64,000 nt of DNA from Vibrio galatheae (GTDB lineage Bacteria > Pseudomonadota > Gammaproteobacteria > Enterobacterales > Vibrionaceae), in NCBI RefSeq assembly GCF_000967545.1, contig NZ_JXXV01000006.1:102867-166866 (forward strand). Reading direction: 5' to 3'. Below, piece by piece: positions 19,271 through 29,579 of this stretch. The position numbers were made by a program, and so were the translations under genes. Each line of letters starts with the position of its first letter. Positions within the stretch are counted from its first letter, which is position 1. Under the pieces are notes generated by a model. That model saw nothing but the letters and a program-made list of their open reading frames with translations. It searched no databases and was not told the origin of the DNA.

Positions 19271-20464
19271 CTATTTTAGAACTGCAGCGATACCTTCACA
19301 CAGTGGTAGCATGTTTGAGCGTGTCATTCCGGCAACACTGATACGGCCAGAACCCACAATGTAAATAGCAAATTCGTCTTTGAGACGAGCTACTTGCTCT
19401 TTAGACAAGCCAGAGAACGAGAACATGCCGTTTTGACGTTCGATGAAGCTAAAGTCTGCATCGACTCCTTGCTCTTTCAGCGTTGCGACGAACAATTCAC
19501 GCATATCTTGAATACGATCGCGCATCTCTTTTACTTCAGCTTCCCACTCTGCACGAAGCTCGGCATCGTTTAGGATGTGAGTAACCACTGCGCTGCCGTG
19601 TGCTGGTGGGTTAGAGTAAATCGAACGAATAATCGCTTTTACTTGAGAAAACGCAGTCGTAGCCACTTGCTCTGATTCAGCAACTAAAGTGAAAGCACCC
19701 ACACGCTCATTATACAAGCCGAAGTTTTTCGAGAATGAACTCGCGACGAGAATTTCTTTGTTGTATTTAGCAAAGATACGTAGGCCAGCGGCATCTTCTT
19801 CAACACCTTTCGCAAAGCCTTGGTATGCAAAGTCGAATAGTGGAAGCAGCTTTTTGTCAGCAACAAGTTTAGCTAACGTTTCCCACTCTTCAGTGGTTGG
19901 GTCGATACCTGTTGGGTTGTGACAGCAGCCATGAAGAAGAACGATATCGCCTTCCGATGCTTGCTCTAAATCTGCAACCATTGCCGCGAAATCTTTATCT
20001 TTGGTTTCTGCATTGTAGTAACCGTACTGCGCCGTTTCGATACCAGCAGCCGCGAAGACACCATTGTGGTTTGCCCAGGTAGGGTTACTGATCCAGATTT
20101 TGACATCGCCTAGCTGACGCTTGATGAATTCACCAGCGACGCGTAGTGCGCCAGTACCACCCGGTGCTTGTGCTGTTTTTGCGCGGTTATCTGCTACGAT
20201 TTCTGCATCGTTACCAAAAAGTAACTTCTGCACAGCCAATGCGTACTCCGCAGTACCTTCGATAGTTAGGTAAGACTTCGTTTTTTCAGTTTCAATCAGC
20301 GCTGCTTCAGCTTTTTTAACTGTTGCAAGAACAGGGGTTTCACCTTGCTCATTTTTGTAGATACCAACGCCAAGGTTAATTTTTTCAGCGCGAGCGTCTT
20401 TTTTAAACTCTTCAGTGAGGCCAAGAATAGGGTCTGCGGGTGCAGCAACTACTTTTTCAAACAT
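19271..20464 (-). CDS. aspC: Aromatic/aspartate aminotransferase
   Basis: 397 residues from ATG at 20464 ([16 protein letters not shown], the usual AspC start); an in-frame ATG at 20473 is less likely. It is a class I, fold type I PLP enzyme. Motifs include [11 protein letters not shown], the aromatic NPTWANH, the HGCCHNPTG loop, DFAYQGF and the PLP-lysine region [16 protein letters not shown]. It interconverts aspartate and oxaloacetate with 2-oxoglutarate/glutamate and also accepts aromatic amino acids. Monocistronic, minus strand. Confidence 0.95.
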   Translation of the reverse strand: MFEKVVAAPADPILGLTEEFKKDARAEKINLGVGIYKNEQGETPVLATVKKAEAALIETEKTKSYLTIEGTAEYALAVQKLLFGNDAEIVADNRAKTAQAPGGTGALRVAGEFIKRQLGDVKIWISNPTWANHNGVFAAAGIETAQYGYYNAETKDKDFAAMVADLEQASEGDIVLLHGCCHNPTGIDPTTEEWETLAKLVADKKLLPLFDFAYQGFAKGVEEDAAGLRIFAKYNKEILVASSFSKNFGLYNERVGAFTLVAESEQVATTAFSQVKAIIRSIYSNPPAHGSAVVTHILNDAELRAEWEAEVKEMRDRIQDMRELFVATLKEQGVDADFSFIERQNGMFSFSGLSKEQVARLKDEFAIYIVGSGRISVAGMTRSNMLPLCEGIAAVLK

Positions 20465-20614
20465 AATCGTCATCCATGTTTATCGAAGGGAGGATATAAG
20501 TAACTCCGCTTATTTATACCTTTCTCCGCACAGTGAGACAACAGCGAATTTGAAGAAAATTTAAAAAATCGTAGGATTTTATTATTGGTAAAGTTGAAAC
20601 TAAGATTTCTATAT

Positions 20615-20650
20615 AAAAAGTCCCTTTAATCATCTGACTAAAGGGACTTT
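20615..20650 (-). terminator. Terminator after the HD-GYP gene
   Basis: Minus strand AAAGTCCCTTTAGTCAG pairs with TTAAAGGGACTTT and is followed by TTTATA, about 40 bases beyond the stop codon of the HD-GYP gene. Confidence 0.8.
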
Positions 20651-20691
20651 AACGTTAGAAAAACAACCGTCAAAAAGAGGCGTTGAGCTTG

Positions 20692-22182
20692 CTAAGCATG
20701 CATTCTTTGCTCTTGCTCATTTTCCTGTGCTTCGAGGCTTCGGTATTTGTTGGCAATTGCGACAAACTCATTTTCAATCGCAATGAAAGCATCGACCACC
20801 TGTGGATCAAAATGATTGCCATTGCCTTGCAAAATAATCGCTTTGGCTTTTTCATGGCTAAACGCTTTTTTGTATACACGTTCAGAAATAAGTGCGTCAT
20901 AAACATCGGCTAAAGCCATTAATCGCCCTGAAAGGGGAATTTCTTCTGCTTTTAAGCCTTTAGGGTAACCACTCCCGTCCCACTTTTCATGGTGGGTAAG
21001 AGAAATTTCCTTGGCTAACTGTAGAAATGAATTACTACCGAGTTGTCCTTCTGCCATAGAAAGAGCTTTAGCGCCTATTTCTGGGTGACCTTTCATGACT
21101 TCAAACTCTTCATCGGTAAGTTTGCCTGGTTTAAGCAAAATGTTGTCGGGAATACCAACTTTACCGACGTCGTGTAGCGGTGCCGATTTGTACAACAGCT
21201 CGATGTAGTGAGAAGTTAACAGCGGTTTGTGTTGTTCGAATTGAGACAGATGAGCAGCTAATGCTCGAACATATTCTTGAGTTCTAAGAATATGTGCCCC
21301 CGTTTCGTTGTCTCGCGATTCTGCGAGCGCAGACAGACTGACAATCGCGACATCGCGAGTCGTTTTAACTTCGTCTTGGCTAGATTCCAAACTGTCGAGC
21401 ATCTGATTGGTCAAAGACGCCATTGAACCAAATTCATTGTGTTCGAAAATAGGCAGTCGCTTAGAGATGTTGCCATTGGCTACTTCCAGCAACGAGCTTT
21501 CCTGTGCAGTTAATACACGCTGAATCAATTTACTCCATTGGATCATAATCGTGATGACATAGGCGCCAAGCACCACGGAAATATAGATAAACTCTTTGAT
21601 AACACTGATTTTTCCAGTGCCGTCCAACACGCGCTGTGGATTTTGTTCTAGCCAGAAAATGTCTTTAACCGCGACCATTGCCAGCATAGAGGTCAAAGTT
21701 ATCAAGAGTAGGCTGATAAGAAAGATCATTTGCTTAACGATAGACTGTCTTTGGCCACTTAGCTCGAACTGGTACCTTTCCGCGCTGCTTAGGCTATCGA
21801 AGTGGGCAATTTTTGCATCAAGCTGTAGCAGCACACCTGTAAAAAAGCCAAATAGGGTCATACCAAACAGCACTTTGAGATTGCTGTCGAGCGTAAAATC
21901 ATAAAACGTATTGTAAAAGGTGGCTAATACTAGGCTGCCAAAAAACATCAGCACACTGTCGAGCAAGGCATGTTTTTGCTGCTGGACTAATTTGTGCTCA
22001 CTGAGCAGAAAATGGCGGACAAGATAGACGCTGCCGAATGTTGTCGATACATGGGTAAACAGCTCGGCAAACGAAAGCGTTTCGAGCATCGGACAAACTC
22101 GACCACTATAAAGACCGAAAACCACTGCTGCCAGCACGTACAGCTTTAAGGTCAGAGACGCGTTGTAATGTGATTTAACCAT
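20692..22182 (-). CDS. Membrane HD-GYP domain protein, predicted c-di-GMP phosphodiesterase
   Basis: 496 residues. The N-terminal 220 residues hold several membrane helices with little periplasmic sequence, a HAMP-like linker (NGNISKRLPIFEHNEFGSM) follows, and the C-terminal half is an HD-GYP domain with LHDVGKVGIP, KGHPEIGA, HHEKWDGSGYP and LADVYDAL. HD-GYP enzymes degrade c-di-GMP to pGpG or GMP using a di- or trinuclear metal site; the HD, downstream His and GYP residues are all retained, so activity is expected. The input signal may be sensed within the membrane. Monocistronic. Confidence 0.9.
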   Translation of the reverse strand: MVKSHYNASLTLKLYVLAAVVFGLYSGRVCPMLETLSFAELFTHVSTTFGSVYLVRHFLLSEHKLVQQQKHALLDSVLMFFGSLVLATFYNTFYDFTLDSNLKVLFGMTLFGFFTGVLLQLDAKIAHFDSLSSAERYQFELSGQRQSIVKQMIFLISLLLITLTSMLAMVAVKDIFWLEQNPQRVLDGTGKISVIKEFIYISVVLGAYVITIMIQWSKLIQRVLTAQESSLLEVANGNISKRLPIFEHNEFGSMASLTNQMLDSLESSQDEVKTTRDVAIVSLSALAESRDNETGAHILRTQEYVRALAAHLSQFEQHKPLLTSHYIELLYKSAPLHDVGKVGIPDNILLKPGKLTDEEFEVMKGHPEIGAKALSMAEGQLGSNSFLQLAKEISLTHHEKWDGSGYPKGLKAEEIPLSGRLMALADVYDALISERVYKKAFSHEKAKAIILQGNGNHFDPQVVDAFIAIENEFVAIANKYRSLEAQENEQEQRMHA

Positions 22183-22496
22183 GTTATAGCCTCTAAGGAT
22201 GTTTGGTGGCCATCATTGGCCTGTCGAAAATCTAAAATCAATTTGTCGACTCAATAGATGACCGAGTATTTTATCGATTTGTTTCTATTATTTATATACT
22301 TTTGCCATTTAAGTGCGAGTAGCAAATAACCAGTACCATTAGATGTGTCGTTAGACGACTAGTGGTCGCTTTGTATGAACCAAGCTGATGCGTTGTATCA
22401 CAAAGCCAGTTTAAACCAGATTTAGTTAGTGAGAAGTTTGCGAGCCCATCAATGGCTTGGCTGTGGTATCTTGGCAGTGAATTTATGAGGGGGCAT
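22183..22496. other. Intergenic region between divergent HD-GYP and MocR genes
   Basis: About 314 bases, with no coding frame that I can support. It includes the palindrome at 22347-22359 and should contain promoters for both genes. Confidence 0.5.
22347..22359. promoter_or_regulatory. Palindrome upstream of the MocR gene
   Basis: GTCGT-TAG-ACGAC is a perfect 5-3-5 inverted repeat about 140 bases before the MocR start. MocR/GntR regulators often bind short inverted or direct repeats near their own promoter; binding here is inferred only. Confidence 0.3.
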
Positions 22497-23894
22497 ATGA
22501 ACCGCTATCAGCAATTAGCACAAAAGCTTAAACGACAAATTAAACAGAACACATGGCGAGCTGGAGAGAAAATTCCTTCAATACGTGCCGCAAGCCAGAG
22601 CTTTTCTGTCAGTTCTGCTACTGTGCTTCAAGCTTATCAATTGTTAGAAGCAGAAGGTTGGATTAGAGCTAAGCCGCAATCTGGTTATTTTGTTACCTCA
22701 ATGTTGGATGCCGGGCAAGAAGAGAGAGTGACCTCATCGTACCCACGCCAATACAACGACGAGTTGTACGATTTTTTGAAAATTAACAATCAAGCTTCGA
22801 TCGCCTTTGGGGCCGCTTTTCCTGCTCCTGATTTGTTCCCACTTCAGGTATTAAATCGCCACTTGGCCAGCGCCGGGCGTAAGATGCCGACCAACAGCGT
22901 CATTCACAACTTGCCTCCTGGAAATGAAACCTTAAGGCGAATCATTGCTCAGCGTTATTTGGTGCAAGGTGTTGAAGTTTCTCATCAGGATATTGTTCTG
23001 ACATCCGGAGCGATGGAGGCACTGAATCTTAGTCTGCAGGTGCTATGTGAACCGGGCGATACTATTGTCATAGAGTCGCCCGCTTTTTATGGTGCGCTAC
23101 AGGCCGCCGAGCGTTTGCAGCTCAATGTGATTGAAGTGCCTGTCAATCCAGTCAAAGGTATTGACTTAGAAAGCCTTGAACAGGCGTTTCGCGACCATGA
23201 TGTCAAAGCTTGTTGGCTCATGGTTAACTTCCAGAATCCTACAGGTGCTTCTCTCAGTGATGAGGCGAAATCCAAGGTAGTGCGATTGGCCAACCACTAC
23301 GATGTTTACCTCATTGAAGATGATGTTTATGCCGAACTACACTATGAGGTTCACAAGCCCCAGCCTTTAAAATACTGGGATAGACAAGACAGAGTGTTGC
23401 TGTGCGGCTCACTGTCCAAGTCGCTGTGTCCCGGTTATCGGATTGGTTGGGTTGTGAACCAATGCTTAAATGACAAACTGCAAAAGCAGCAATTAATGTC
23501 GACATTGGCGGCAAGTGCACCCATCCAGCAAGGCGTTGCCCATTTCCTTCAACATGAAAGCTATGACAACCACTTACGTAAACTGCGCAAACACCTGCGC
23601 GCGCGTCGAGATAAGCACATCGCCCTGATCAAAGAATACTTTCCCCAACGAACGCTTATTCACCAATCTGATGGCGGCTATTTTCTCTGGCTTGAGTTGC
23701 CCTGTGAAGTAGATACTTACCGTCTCTACCAAATACTGAAAGAGAAGAATATTTCGATTGGCTACGGTAACTTGTTTTCATCGAGCGGGCAGTTTCAACA
23801 CTGCTTGAGGCTAAATATTTCGTTTGAAGTTACATCATCAGCGTCAGATGCCATTAAGGAAATTGGTCAACTTATAGCAACTGACTCAAATTGA
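22497..23894 (+). CDS. MocR-family transcriptional regulator (GntR-HTH + aminotransferase fold)
   Basis: 465 residues from ATG at 22497, supported by GAGGGGG just upstream; the frame is open from 22452 but that start has no such site. A GntR winged-helix domain (about 1-70: IPSIRAASQSFSVSSATVLQAY) is joined to a class I aminotransferase-like domain with GAMEALNLSLQ, the NPTG loop and the PLP-lysine motif SLSKSLCPGYRIGW. Such proteins bind PLP, often with an amino acid, as an effector rather than acting as enzymes. The regulated genes are unknown; the small membrane protein just downstream is a possible target. Confidence 0.9.
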   Translation: MNRYQQLAQKLKRQIKQNTWRAGEKIPSIRAASQSFSVSSATVLQAYQLLEAEGWIRAKPQSGYFVTSMLDAGQEERVTSSYPRQYNDELYDFLKINNQASIAFGAAFPAPDLFPLQVLNRHLASAGRKMPTNSVIHNLPPGNETLRRIIAQRYLVQGVEVSHQDIVLTSGAMEALNLSLQVLCEPGDTIVIESPAFYGALQAAERLQLNVIEVPVNPVKGIDLESLEQAFRDHDVKACWLMVNFQNPTGASLSDEAKSKVVRLANHYDVYLIEDDVYAELHYEVHKPQPLKYWDRQDRVLLCGSLSKSLCPGYRIGWVVNQCLNDKLQKQQLMSTLAASAPIQQGVAHFLQHESYDNHLRKLRKHLRARRDKHIALIKEYFPQRTLIHQSDGGYFLWLELPCEVDTYRLYQILKEKNISIGYGNLFSSSGQFQHCLRLNISFEVTSSASDAIKEIGQLIATDSN

Positions 23895-23997
23895 GTGGTG
23901 CTGGCTAACTGCTTGGTGTTTTTTCGTCGCAACTGTGTAGCAGGCTTAACTGTAATCTGTGCTCAAATATCCGCTTAGTGGAATGAGAGGGGAAATT

Positions 23998-24204
23998 ATG
24001 GAAAAGCAGAGTTATAAGCACGAATATCGTCTTATGCTGGTAGCGATAGTGTGTGCGGGTTTGTTGGTATTTGGTCACCTGATCTTAGCCAAATCATTCG
24101 CCAGTTATGCATGGACAGAATACACCGCAGCTGCGATACCATTTGTTATGTTTGGTCTGTGTCTGTTCGCGATACGCTACGCTGCGAAAGAGCAGCCGGA
24201 ATAG
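23998..24204 (+). CDS. Small membrane protein, two helices
   Basis: 68 residues from ATG at 23998 after GAGGGGA; an earlier in-frame start at 23959 has no ribosome binding site. Two helices (about 13-33 and 42-60) leave short charged ends, KQSYKHEYR and YAAKEQPE. It lies 104 bases after the MocR gene on the same strand. Family not recognised. Confidence 0.6.
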   Translation: MEKQSYKHEYRLMLVAIVCAGLLVFGHLILAKSFASYAWTEYTAAAIPFVMFGLCLFAIRYAAKEQPE

Positions 24205-24254
24205 GAGCGTACAAACTCTCGTGTCAAAATGCTATGGACACGAGAGGGATGACG

Positions 24255-24488
24255 TTACTTCTTGCTGTTCAGATGATCAATAATTGCTTGCTTAGCATGC
24301 CCTTCATTGGCGGTTTCACCACTAGGGACACTGAGCGCTTTTTTACCGTGCATCCCAGTGATATCTTCGGCGATATGTAACCAATCTGGGTGCCAGTAAT
24401 AGGGTTGTTCGCCCTGGGGGTGATCCCAACTGTGGACGCCATCTTCAACACCGTTATAGGCGAGATCTTCAATTTTAAACAGTTTCAT
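24255..24488 (-). CDS. Uncharacterised 77-residue protein, acidic and Trp/His-rich
   Basis: The sequence has many aromatic residues and histidines (DHPQGEQPYYWHPDWLH) and a Gly-rich ETANEGHAKQA tail, with no membrane helix. A GGATATCC stretch precedes the ATG. It looks like a real gene because the composition is protein-like and the opposite strand shows only shadow frames. Not recognised. Confidence 0.6.
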   Translation of the reverse strand: MKLFKIEDLAYNGVEDGVHSWDHPQGEQPYYWHPDWLHIAEDITGMHGKKALSVPSGETANEGHAKQAIIDHLNSKK

Positions 24489-24611
24489 ATTTGGATATCC
24501 TTTTGGCTGAGGATACTTTCACATTAGCTCGTTTGTGGCTGAATATCTAATATCAAACATGATAGATAAGTGTGCATAATTTTGTACTTAATACCTAAAT
24601 TAGGTGTATAA

Positions 24612-24639
24612 AAAAACCTCCGTTGATACGGAGGTTTTT
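24612..24639 (-). terminator. Terminator after asnS
   Basis: Minus strand AAAAACCTCCGT-ATCA-ACGGAGGTTTTT followed by TTATAC, 22 bases past the asnS stop codon. Confidence 0.9.
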
Positions 24640-24660
24640 GCATTCTTTACCAGCGATAAC

Positions 24661-26061
24661 CTAGAAGTTTGCTGAACGTGGTGTGCGTGGGAATGGGATG
24701 ACGTCACGCACGTTGCCCATGCCTGTTACGTAAGAGACTAAGCGCTCAAAACCTAGGCCAAATCCAGCATGTGGAACAGTGCCGTAGCGACGTAGATCGC
24801 GGTACCAGTTCATGTGCTCGGGATCGATACCCACTTCACGCATACGCTCATCTAGGATGTCTAGACGCTCTTCACGTTGAGAACCACCGATGATTTCACC
24901 GATCCCCGGTGCCAGTACGTCCATCGCTGCAACTGTTTTACCGTCATCGTTGGCACGCATGTAGAATGCTTTGATGTCTTTCGGGTAGTTCTTCACGATT
25001 ACTGGCGCTTTAAAGTGCTCTTCAGCTAAGTAGCGCTCGTGCTCAGAAGACATGTCGATACCCCATTCAACTGGGAATTCGAATTCGCGACCTGAATCGA
25101 GCAGGATTTGGATAGCGTCAGTGTAATCGACTTGTGCAAAATCAGAAGAAACGAACTGCTCTAGACGAGTAATCGCTTCTTTGTCGATACGTTGAGCGAA
25201 GAACTCTAGGTCGTCGCGGCACTCTTCAAGTACGGCTTTAAATACGAACTTAAGCATATCTTCAGAGAGTTTAGCGATATCGTTTAGATCCGCGAACGCA
25301 ACCTCAGGCTCAACCATCCAGAATTCTGCTAGGTGGCGGCTAGTGTTTGAGTTTTCAGCGCGGAATGTAGGGCCGAAGGTGTAAACTTTGCTTAGAGCAC
25401 AAGCGTAAGCTTCTGCGTTTAACTGACCAGATACGGTTAGGAAAGTCTCTTTACCGAAGAAGTCTTCGTTGTAATCAACGTCGCCTTTATCTGTACGAGG
25501 TAGGTTTTCCATATCTAGTGTAGAAACGCGGAACATCTCACCAGCACCTTCTGCATCAGATGCTGTGATGAGTGGCGCAGATACCCAGAAGAAACCTTGC
25601 TCGTGGTAGAAACGGTGGATTGCTTGAGATAGGCAGTTACGTACACGTGCTACCGCTCCGATTACGTTAGTGCGTGGACGTAGGTGCGCAACTTCACGTA
25701 GGTACTCGATAGAGTGACGAGTTTTTGCCATTGGATAGGTTTCTGCATCTTCAACCCAACCTACAACTTTAACTTCTGTTGCAGCTAACTCGAAGTCTTG
25801 ACCTTTCGCAGGAGACGCAACAATCTTACCCGTTACTTCAACAGAGCAGCCAGTGGTTAGCTTAAGTACTTCGTTGTCGTAATTATTAAGATTATTAGGG
25901 ACCACGGCCTGAATCGGGTCGAAACAAGAGCCGTCATAAATGGCAAGGAAAGAGATTCCAGCTTTGGAATCACGACGTGAACGGATCCAGCCACGAACAG
26001 TTACTTCACTGTCTACTGCTAGCTGACCTTTCAAAACGTCTGATACAGGCGCGTAAGTCAT
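24661..26061 (-). CDS. asnS: Asparaginyl-tRNA synthetase
   Basis: 466 residues from ATG at 26061 ([12 protein letters not shown]), matching the enterobacterial length; GGAG lies 12 bases upstream. The in-frame ATG at 26079 lacks such a site. An N-terminal OB-fold anticodon-binding domain ([18 protein letters not shown]) precedes the class IIb catalytic core, with motif 2 [17 protein letters not shown] and motif 3 [15 protein letters not shown]. It charges tRNA-Asn with asparagine, so the organism does not rely on the transamidation route. Confidence 0.97.
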   Translation of the reverse strand: MTYAPVSDVLKGQLAVDSEVTVRGWIRSRRDSKAGISFLAIYDGSCFDPIQAVVPNNLNNYDNEVLKLTTGCSVEVTGKIVASPAKGQDFELAATEVKVVGWVEDAETYPMAKTRHSIEYLREVAHLRPRTNVIGAVARVRNCLSQAIHRFYHEQGFFWVSAPLITASDAEGAGEMFRVSTLDMENLPRTDKGDVDYNEDFFGKETFLTVSGQLNAEAYACALSKVYTFGPTFRAENSNTSRHLAEFWMVEPEVAFADLNDIAKLSEDMLKFVFKAVLEECRDDLEFFAQRIDKEAITRLEQFVSSDFAQVDYTDAIQILLDSGREFEFPVEWGIDMSSEHERYLAEEHFKAPVIVKNYPKDIKAFYMRANDDGKTVAAMDVLAPGIGEIIGGSQREERLDILDERMREVGIDPEHMNWYRDLRRYGTVPHAGFGLGFERLVSYVTGMGNVRDVIPFPRTPRSANF

Positions 26062-26230
26062 GTTTTCAATATTCTCCATTGAGGTAAAAATTCAACCCAA
26101 TGTTGCAAAATTTATCGAATAAATAATGAGCAAACATTGGGTTGGATAGAATTCTTAAGATTCAATGGAACATATTACCTTTCAAATATTATGCTTCAAC
26201 CTTTATTGTCATTTAGGCGAACAAAAAAGT

Positions 26231-27844
26231 CTATTTCTTGGCTGAAAGGGTAAATTGAGCGAGCAACTGCTCCAAATGTTCAGAAAGTTGCTCAAGATTC
26301 ATACTGATGTCACGAGTTTGCGCGGCAGATTCCGTTGTTTGATTCGCGTGTTGATTGATCACTTGAACTTTGTTTTGCACATCGTGACTTAGATGAGCGG
26401 TATTGCTCGATTGATCCTGAATACTGTTGGCATGAGCCAATGCCTGTTTCATCTCTTCAACAACATCATTCATTGCTTGAGAAAGTAGCTCGACTTCATT
26501 AGAACGCTGGTGAGCGGTACTACAGACCGAGTCAACCGAAGTCAGAGACGCTTCACTGTCTTTTTGGAATTGTGCGATGATATTTTCGATGCTTCCTGTT
26601 GCTTCGGCTGTCCGACTGGCAAGGTTTCTCACTTCATCAGCAACCACGGCGAATCCACGGCCTTGTTCTCCTGCGCGTGCTGCTTCTATGGCGGCGTTCA
26701 AAGCCAATAGATTGGTTTGTTCTGCAATGCCTTTAATCACTTCGAGAATACTCGATACTTCAGCAGTTTGTTCATTGAGTTCAACAATGCTGTCTTTTAC
26801 TTGTTCAATATCGCTGACAAGTCCTTTGATTTCATGGCTGGCACCATGTGCCTGCTGAGCACTTTGCTCGGCAATGTGCGTCGTGTGTTTAATGAGCGTC
26901 GACGCTTCTTCTGTGGCAATTTCAACCTGAACTTGCTGAGACTGCATTTGCTCGATATTGTCTTGAACTTCGGCGGTTTCCGCTTGCTGATTATTTGCTG
27001 CGGAATCGGTCACTTGCGCTAAGCGTGTTAGTTCCGTAGCACTATCCGCCACTTTGTGTGAGGTGGATTGAACTTGTTCTAAGCTGACATTGACGGTATC
27101 CATAAACGAATTGATGGCACCTGAGAGCTGACCAATCTCATCTCGTTGCGAAGTATCAAGTCGCTGAGAGAGATCTTTGGTATTGCTTAAGCTTTGCATA
27201 AAGCCTGAGGTTTTTTGAATTGGACGAACAATAATCTTGCGGATAAGCCACATAGTGACTAAAAAGCCAACAAAGCCAAATGCAGACATAATCCCTAATG
27301 CGATCAATGCACGTTGGCTGATCAACTGATTGACATGCGAAAGGTTGTATTCAAGGCGAATGGCGCCAAGTACTTCTCCCTCTGGCGCCATATGACAAGC
27401 AACACAGTTGGTCCCGCGATAGTTTTCGCTTGATTTCATCGGTAGCGCGACCACAATCCCAGAGCCCCACGTATCAGAAATTGGCTCAATAACCAACTCG
27501 CCAGAAAGGGCACGTCGATCAATATCATCTACGGGTTTTTGATTCTCTTGTCCAGGACCATATAACTTACTGACTGCGTCTGCTCGTAAAACTTTGACTT
27601 GCTCAATGCCATCTTGCGCGAGTGCTTTTTCGCGCAACGTTTCTTTTTGAGCCATGGTGCCAGTGAGCATCATCATATTCAGACTATCAAAGTAGTTACT
27701 AGCCTTGTCATGCAGTTGCTCACTCAGCACTGAGTTGATCAACTCGCGTTGTTGCAGATATTGATAGGTCGTTGATGCCATTAATACGAGGCCAAAGACC
27801 GTGAGTAGGGTGATGAGCAACTTTGTTGTAATTGTCAGGCGCAT
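26231..27844 (-). CDS. Methyl-accepting chemotaxis protein with periplasmic CxxCH haem motif
   Basis: 537 residues: helix 1 (about 8-28), a periplasmic domain of roughly 145 residues, helix 2 (about 178-202), HAMP, and a full MCP signalling domain with the conserved tip [34 protein letters not shown]. The periplasmic part contains Cys147-Val-Ala-Cys150-His151, a c-type haem attachment motif, shortly before helix 2, followed by [15 protein letters not shown]. It is therefore probably a redox- or gas-sensing chemoreceptor with covalent haem. Haem-binding MCPs such as Desulfovibrio DcrA are known. Monocistronic; a sigma-28-like promoter may lie directly upstream. Confidence 0.9.
   Translation of the reverse strand: MRLTITTKLLITLLTVFGLVLMASTTYQYLQQRELINSVLSEQLHDKASNYFDSLNMMMLTGTMAQKETLREKALAQDGIEQVKVLRADAVSKLYGPGQENQKPVDDIDRRALSGELVIEPISDTWGSGIVVALPMKSSENYRGTNCVACHMAPEGEVLGAIRLEYNLSHVNQLISQRALIALGIMSAFGFVGFLVTMWLIRKIIVRPIQKTSGFMQSLSNTKDLSQRLDTSQRDEIGQLSGAINSFMDTVNVSLEQVQSTSHKVADSATELTRLAQVTDSAANNQQAETAEVQDNIEQMQSQQVQVEIATEEASTLIKHTTHIAEQSAQQAHGASHEIKGLVSDIEQVKDSIVELNEQTAEVSSILEVIKGIAEQTNLLALNAAIEAARAGEQGRGFAVVADEVRNLASRTAEATGSIENIIAQFQKDSEASLTSVDSVCSTAHQRSNEVELLSQAMNDVVEEMKQALAHANSIQDQSSNTAHLSHDVQNKVQVINQHANQTTESAAQTRDISMNLEQLSEHLEQLLAQFTLSAKK
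27392..27406 (-). other. CxxCH haem-attachment motif in the chemoreceptor
   Basis: The five codons encode C-V-A-C-H at residues 147-151 of the chemoreceptor, on the predicted periplasmic side where the cytochrome c maturation machinery acts. Confidence 0.8.
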
Positions 27845-27860
27845 TATTAGAAATTATTAA

Positions 27861-27887
27861 TTATTGGGATAGACCTCTTAATTTTTA
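27861..27887 (-). promoter_or_regulatory. Possible sigma-28 promoter of the chemoreceptor gene
   Basis: On the minus strand TAAA, 15 bases, then CCCAATAA; consensus is TAAA-N15-GCCGATAA, so six of eight -10 positions match. It ends only 17 bases before the ATG, leaving a very short leader, which weakens the call. Confidence 0.3.
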
Positions 27888-28071
27888 CTTAGATACTTAG
27901 GTTAAGGAAGGTGTCGAATTTCATATTGTGACCGCACGCTATGTGAGGTTATTGTAAATGTGATGTAAGCAGCTTGTGAGCAAATAATTGACTATGTGAC
28001 ATAATTTTGGCGCGCAATATGGCAGTCTGAGTAAGCATCTAGATAGCGCTTTGCTCCTTTCTCACACAACA

Positions 28072-28098
28072 AAAAAAGCCCAAGCGTATTGCTTGGGC
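28072..28098 (-). terminator. Terminator after sdaA
   Basis: Minus strand AGCCCAAGC-AATAC-GCTTGGGCT followed by seven T, 27 bases beyond the sdaA stop codon. Confidence 0.9.
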
Positions 28099-28124
28099 TG
28101 GAGTCTATTTTTAGCAATGTCGAA

Positions 28125-29486
28125 TTAGCAGATAACTTTTACTGCTAGGCCGCCTTGCGAGGTTTCACGGTATTTCGCGTTCATGTCCTTGCCTGTCTCT
28201 AGCATGGTTTCGATAACTTTATCGAGAGAAACAGTTGGTGCCGAAGAACGACGTAGCGCCATACGAGTCGAGTTGATCGCTTTTACTGCTGCGATGCCAT
28301 TACGCTCGATACATGGAACCTGAACCTGACCAGCAACAGGGTCACAGGTTAGACCTAGGTTGTGTTCCATCGCGATTTCAGCAGCCATACAGACTTGCTC
28401 AGGGCTACCACCCATAAGCTCAGCGAGCCCCGCTGCCGCCATAGAGCATGCCACGCCAACTTCACCCTGACAGCCTACTTCAGCACCAGAGATTGACGCA
28501 TTACGCTTGTAAAGACCGCCGATGGCACCCGATGCCGCAAAATAACGGATATAGTCTTTTTCCGTAACCGTTTGGATAAACTTATCGTAGTAAGCCAGTA
28601 CCGCAGGGATAATGCCACAAGCTCCATTGGTTGGTGCTGTTACCACACGGCCACCTGCCGCATTCTCTTCGTTGACCGCAAACGCAAACATATTGACCCA
28701 GTCAACCACAGACATTGGGTCGTTAGTGGTTTTCTCGGAAGTAAGCAGTTGTTGACGCAAAGCAGCAGCACGACGAGGCACACGCAGTGGCCCTGGTAAA
28801 ATACCTTCGGTATTCATACCGCGTTCCATACATTCGCGCATGGTTTTCCAAATGTTGGCAAAGTAAGTACGAGACTCTTCGTCGGAGTGAAGAGCCGCTT
28901 GGTTCTTCATCACCAATGTGCTGATAGAAAGCCCGCTCTCCTTACATTGATTCATCAGCTCTTCAGCGGTGGTGAATTCGTAAGGTGCCTTAACTGGGTT
29001 CTGTTCTTCTTTACCGAAGTTTTCTTCATCTACGATGAAACCACCGCCGATAGAGTAATAAGTCTTAGAGTACACTTTTTCGTCATTGACCCACGCGTGG
29101 ATCTGCATGCCGTTTTCATGTAGTTCTAGGTTGGTGGTATGGAAGTTCATCCCACCTTCTTTGGGGAACGATACTGTATGGCAATGCATGCCAACAGGAA
29201 GGCGCTCAGTTTCTTCAACACGAGCAATAAAGCCCGGAATTGAGTCAATATCGACTTTTTCAGGGGTGTTACCTGCAAGACCCATGATGATGGCGATATC
29301 AGTGTGGTGACCTTTCCCTGTCAGTGATAGTGAACCATAGACGTCAACGGTAATTTTAGTGATGTCGCGTAATTTTCCCATTGAGCGTAAATCATCAATA
29401 AATTCTTTACCCGCTTTCATTGGACCAACAGTGTGTGAGCTTGAAGGACCAACACCGATCTTATAGATGTCAAAAACACTAATCAT
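28125..29486 (-). CDS. sdaA: L-serine ammonia-lyase (iron-sulfur)
   Basis: 453 residues, a single-chain type with the beta domain ([11 protein letters not shown] near the N terminus) and the alpha domain. It deaminates L-serine to pyruvate and ammonia using a 4Fe-4S cluster; the cysteines in [18 protein letters not shown] and VPCIERN are the expected ligand region, and [14 protein letters not shown] is the alpha-domain signature. It lies downstream of the serine transporter gene on the same strand with a hairpin between them, so uptake and degradation of serine are coupled. A GAGG site precedes the ATG. Confidence 0.95.
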   Translation of the reverse strand: MISVFDIYKIGVGPSSSHTVGPMKAGKEFIDDLRSMGKLRDITKITVDVYGSLSLTGKGHHTDIAIIMGLAGNTPEKVDIDSIPGFIARVEETERLPVGMHCHTVSFPKEGGMNFHTTNLELHENGMQIHAWVNDEKVYSKTYYSIGGGFIVDEENFGKEEQNPVKAPYEFTTAEELMNQCKESGLSISTLVMKNQAALHSDEESRTYFANIWKTMRECMERGMNTEGILPGPLRVPRRAAALRQQLLTSEKTTNDPMSVVDWVNMFAFAVNEENAAGGRVVTAPTNGACGIIPAVLAYYDKFIQTVTEKDYIRYFAASGAIGGLYKRNASISGAEVGCQGEVGVACSMAAAGLAELMGGSPEQVCMAAEIAMEHNLGLTCDPVAGQVQVPCIERNGIAAVKAINSTRMALRRSSAPTVSLDKVIETMLETGKDMNAKYRETSQGGLAVKVIC

Positions 29487-29504
29487 ATCGATTACCTCAG
29501 AAGA

Positions 29505-29529
29505 AAGCCTCCCAGGGGTAGGGAGGCTT
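29505..29529 (-). promoter_or_regulatory. Intercistronic hairpin before sdaA
   Basis: Minus strand AAGCCTCCC-TACCCCT-GGGAGGCTT, a 9-base perfect stem placed 19 bases upstream of the sdaA ATG. It is followed by TCTTCT rather than a true T-run, so partial termination, RNA processing or translational control of sdaA relative to sdaC is possible. Confidence 0.6.
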
Positions 29530-29579
29530 AATTATTATCGTTATATTCTTGATTTAATCAGACTGTATAAAGCCGTTGA

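Noticed and set aside
27955..27985. AAATGTGAT...TTGTGA as a CRP site upstream of the chemoreceptor
   Set aside because: The two TGTGA-like parts are in the same orientation, not inverted, so it is not a CRP palindrome.
28572..29310. Several plus-strand frames inside sdaA
   Set aside because: They are shadow frames of a highly conserved enzyme with biased codon use.
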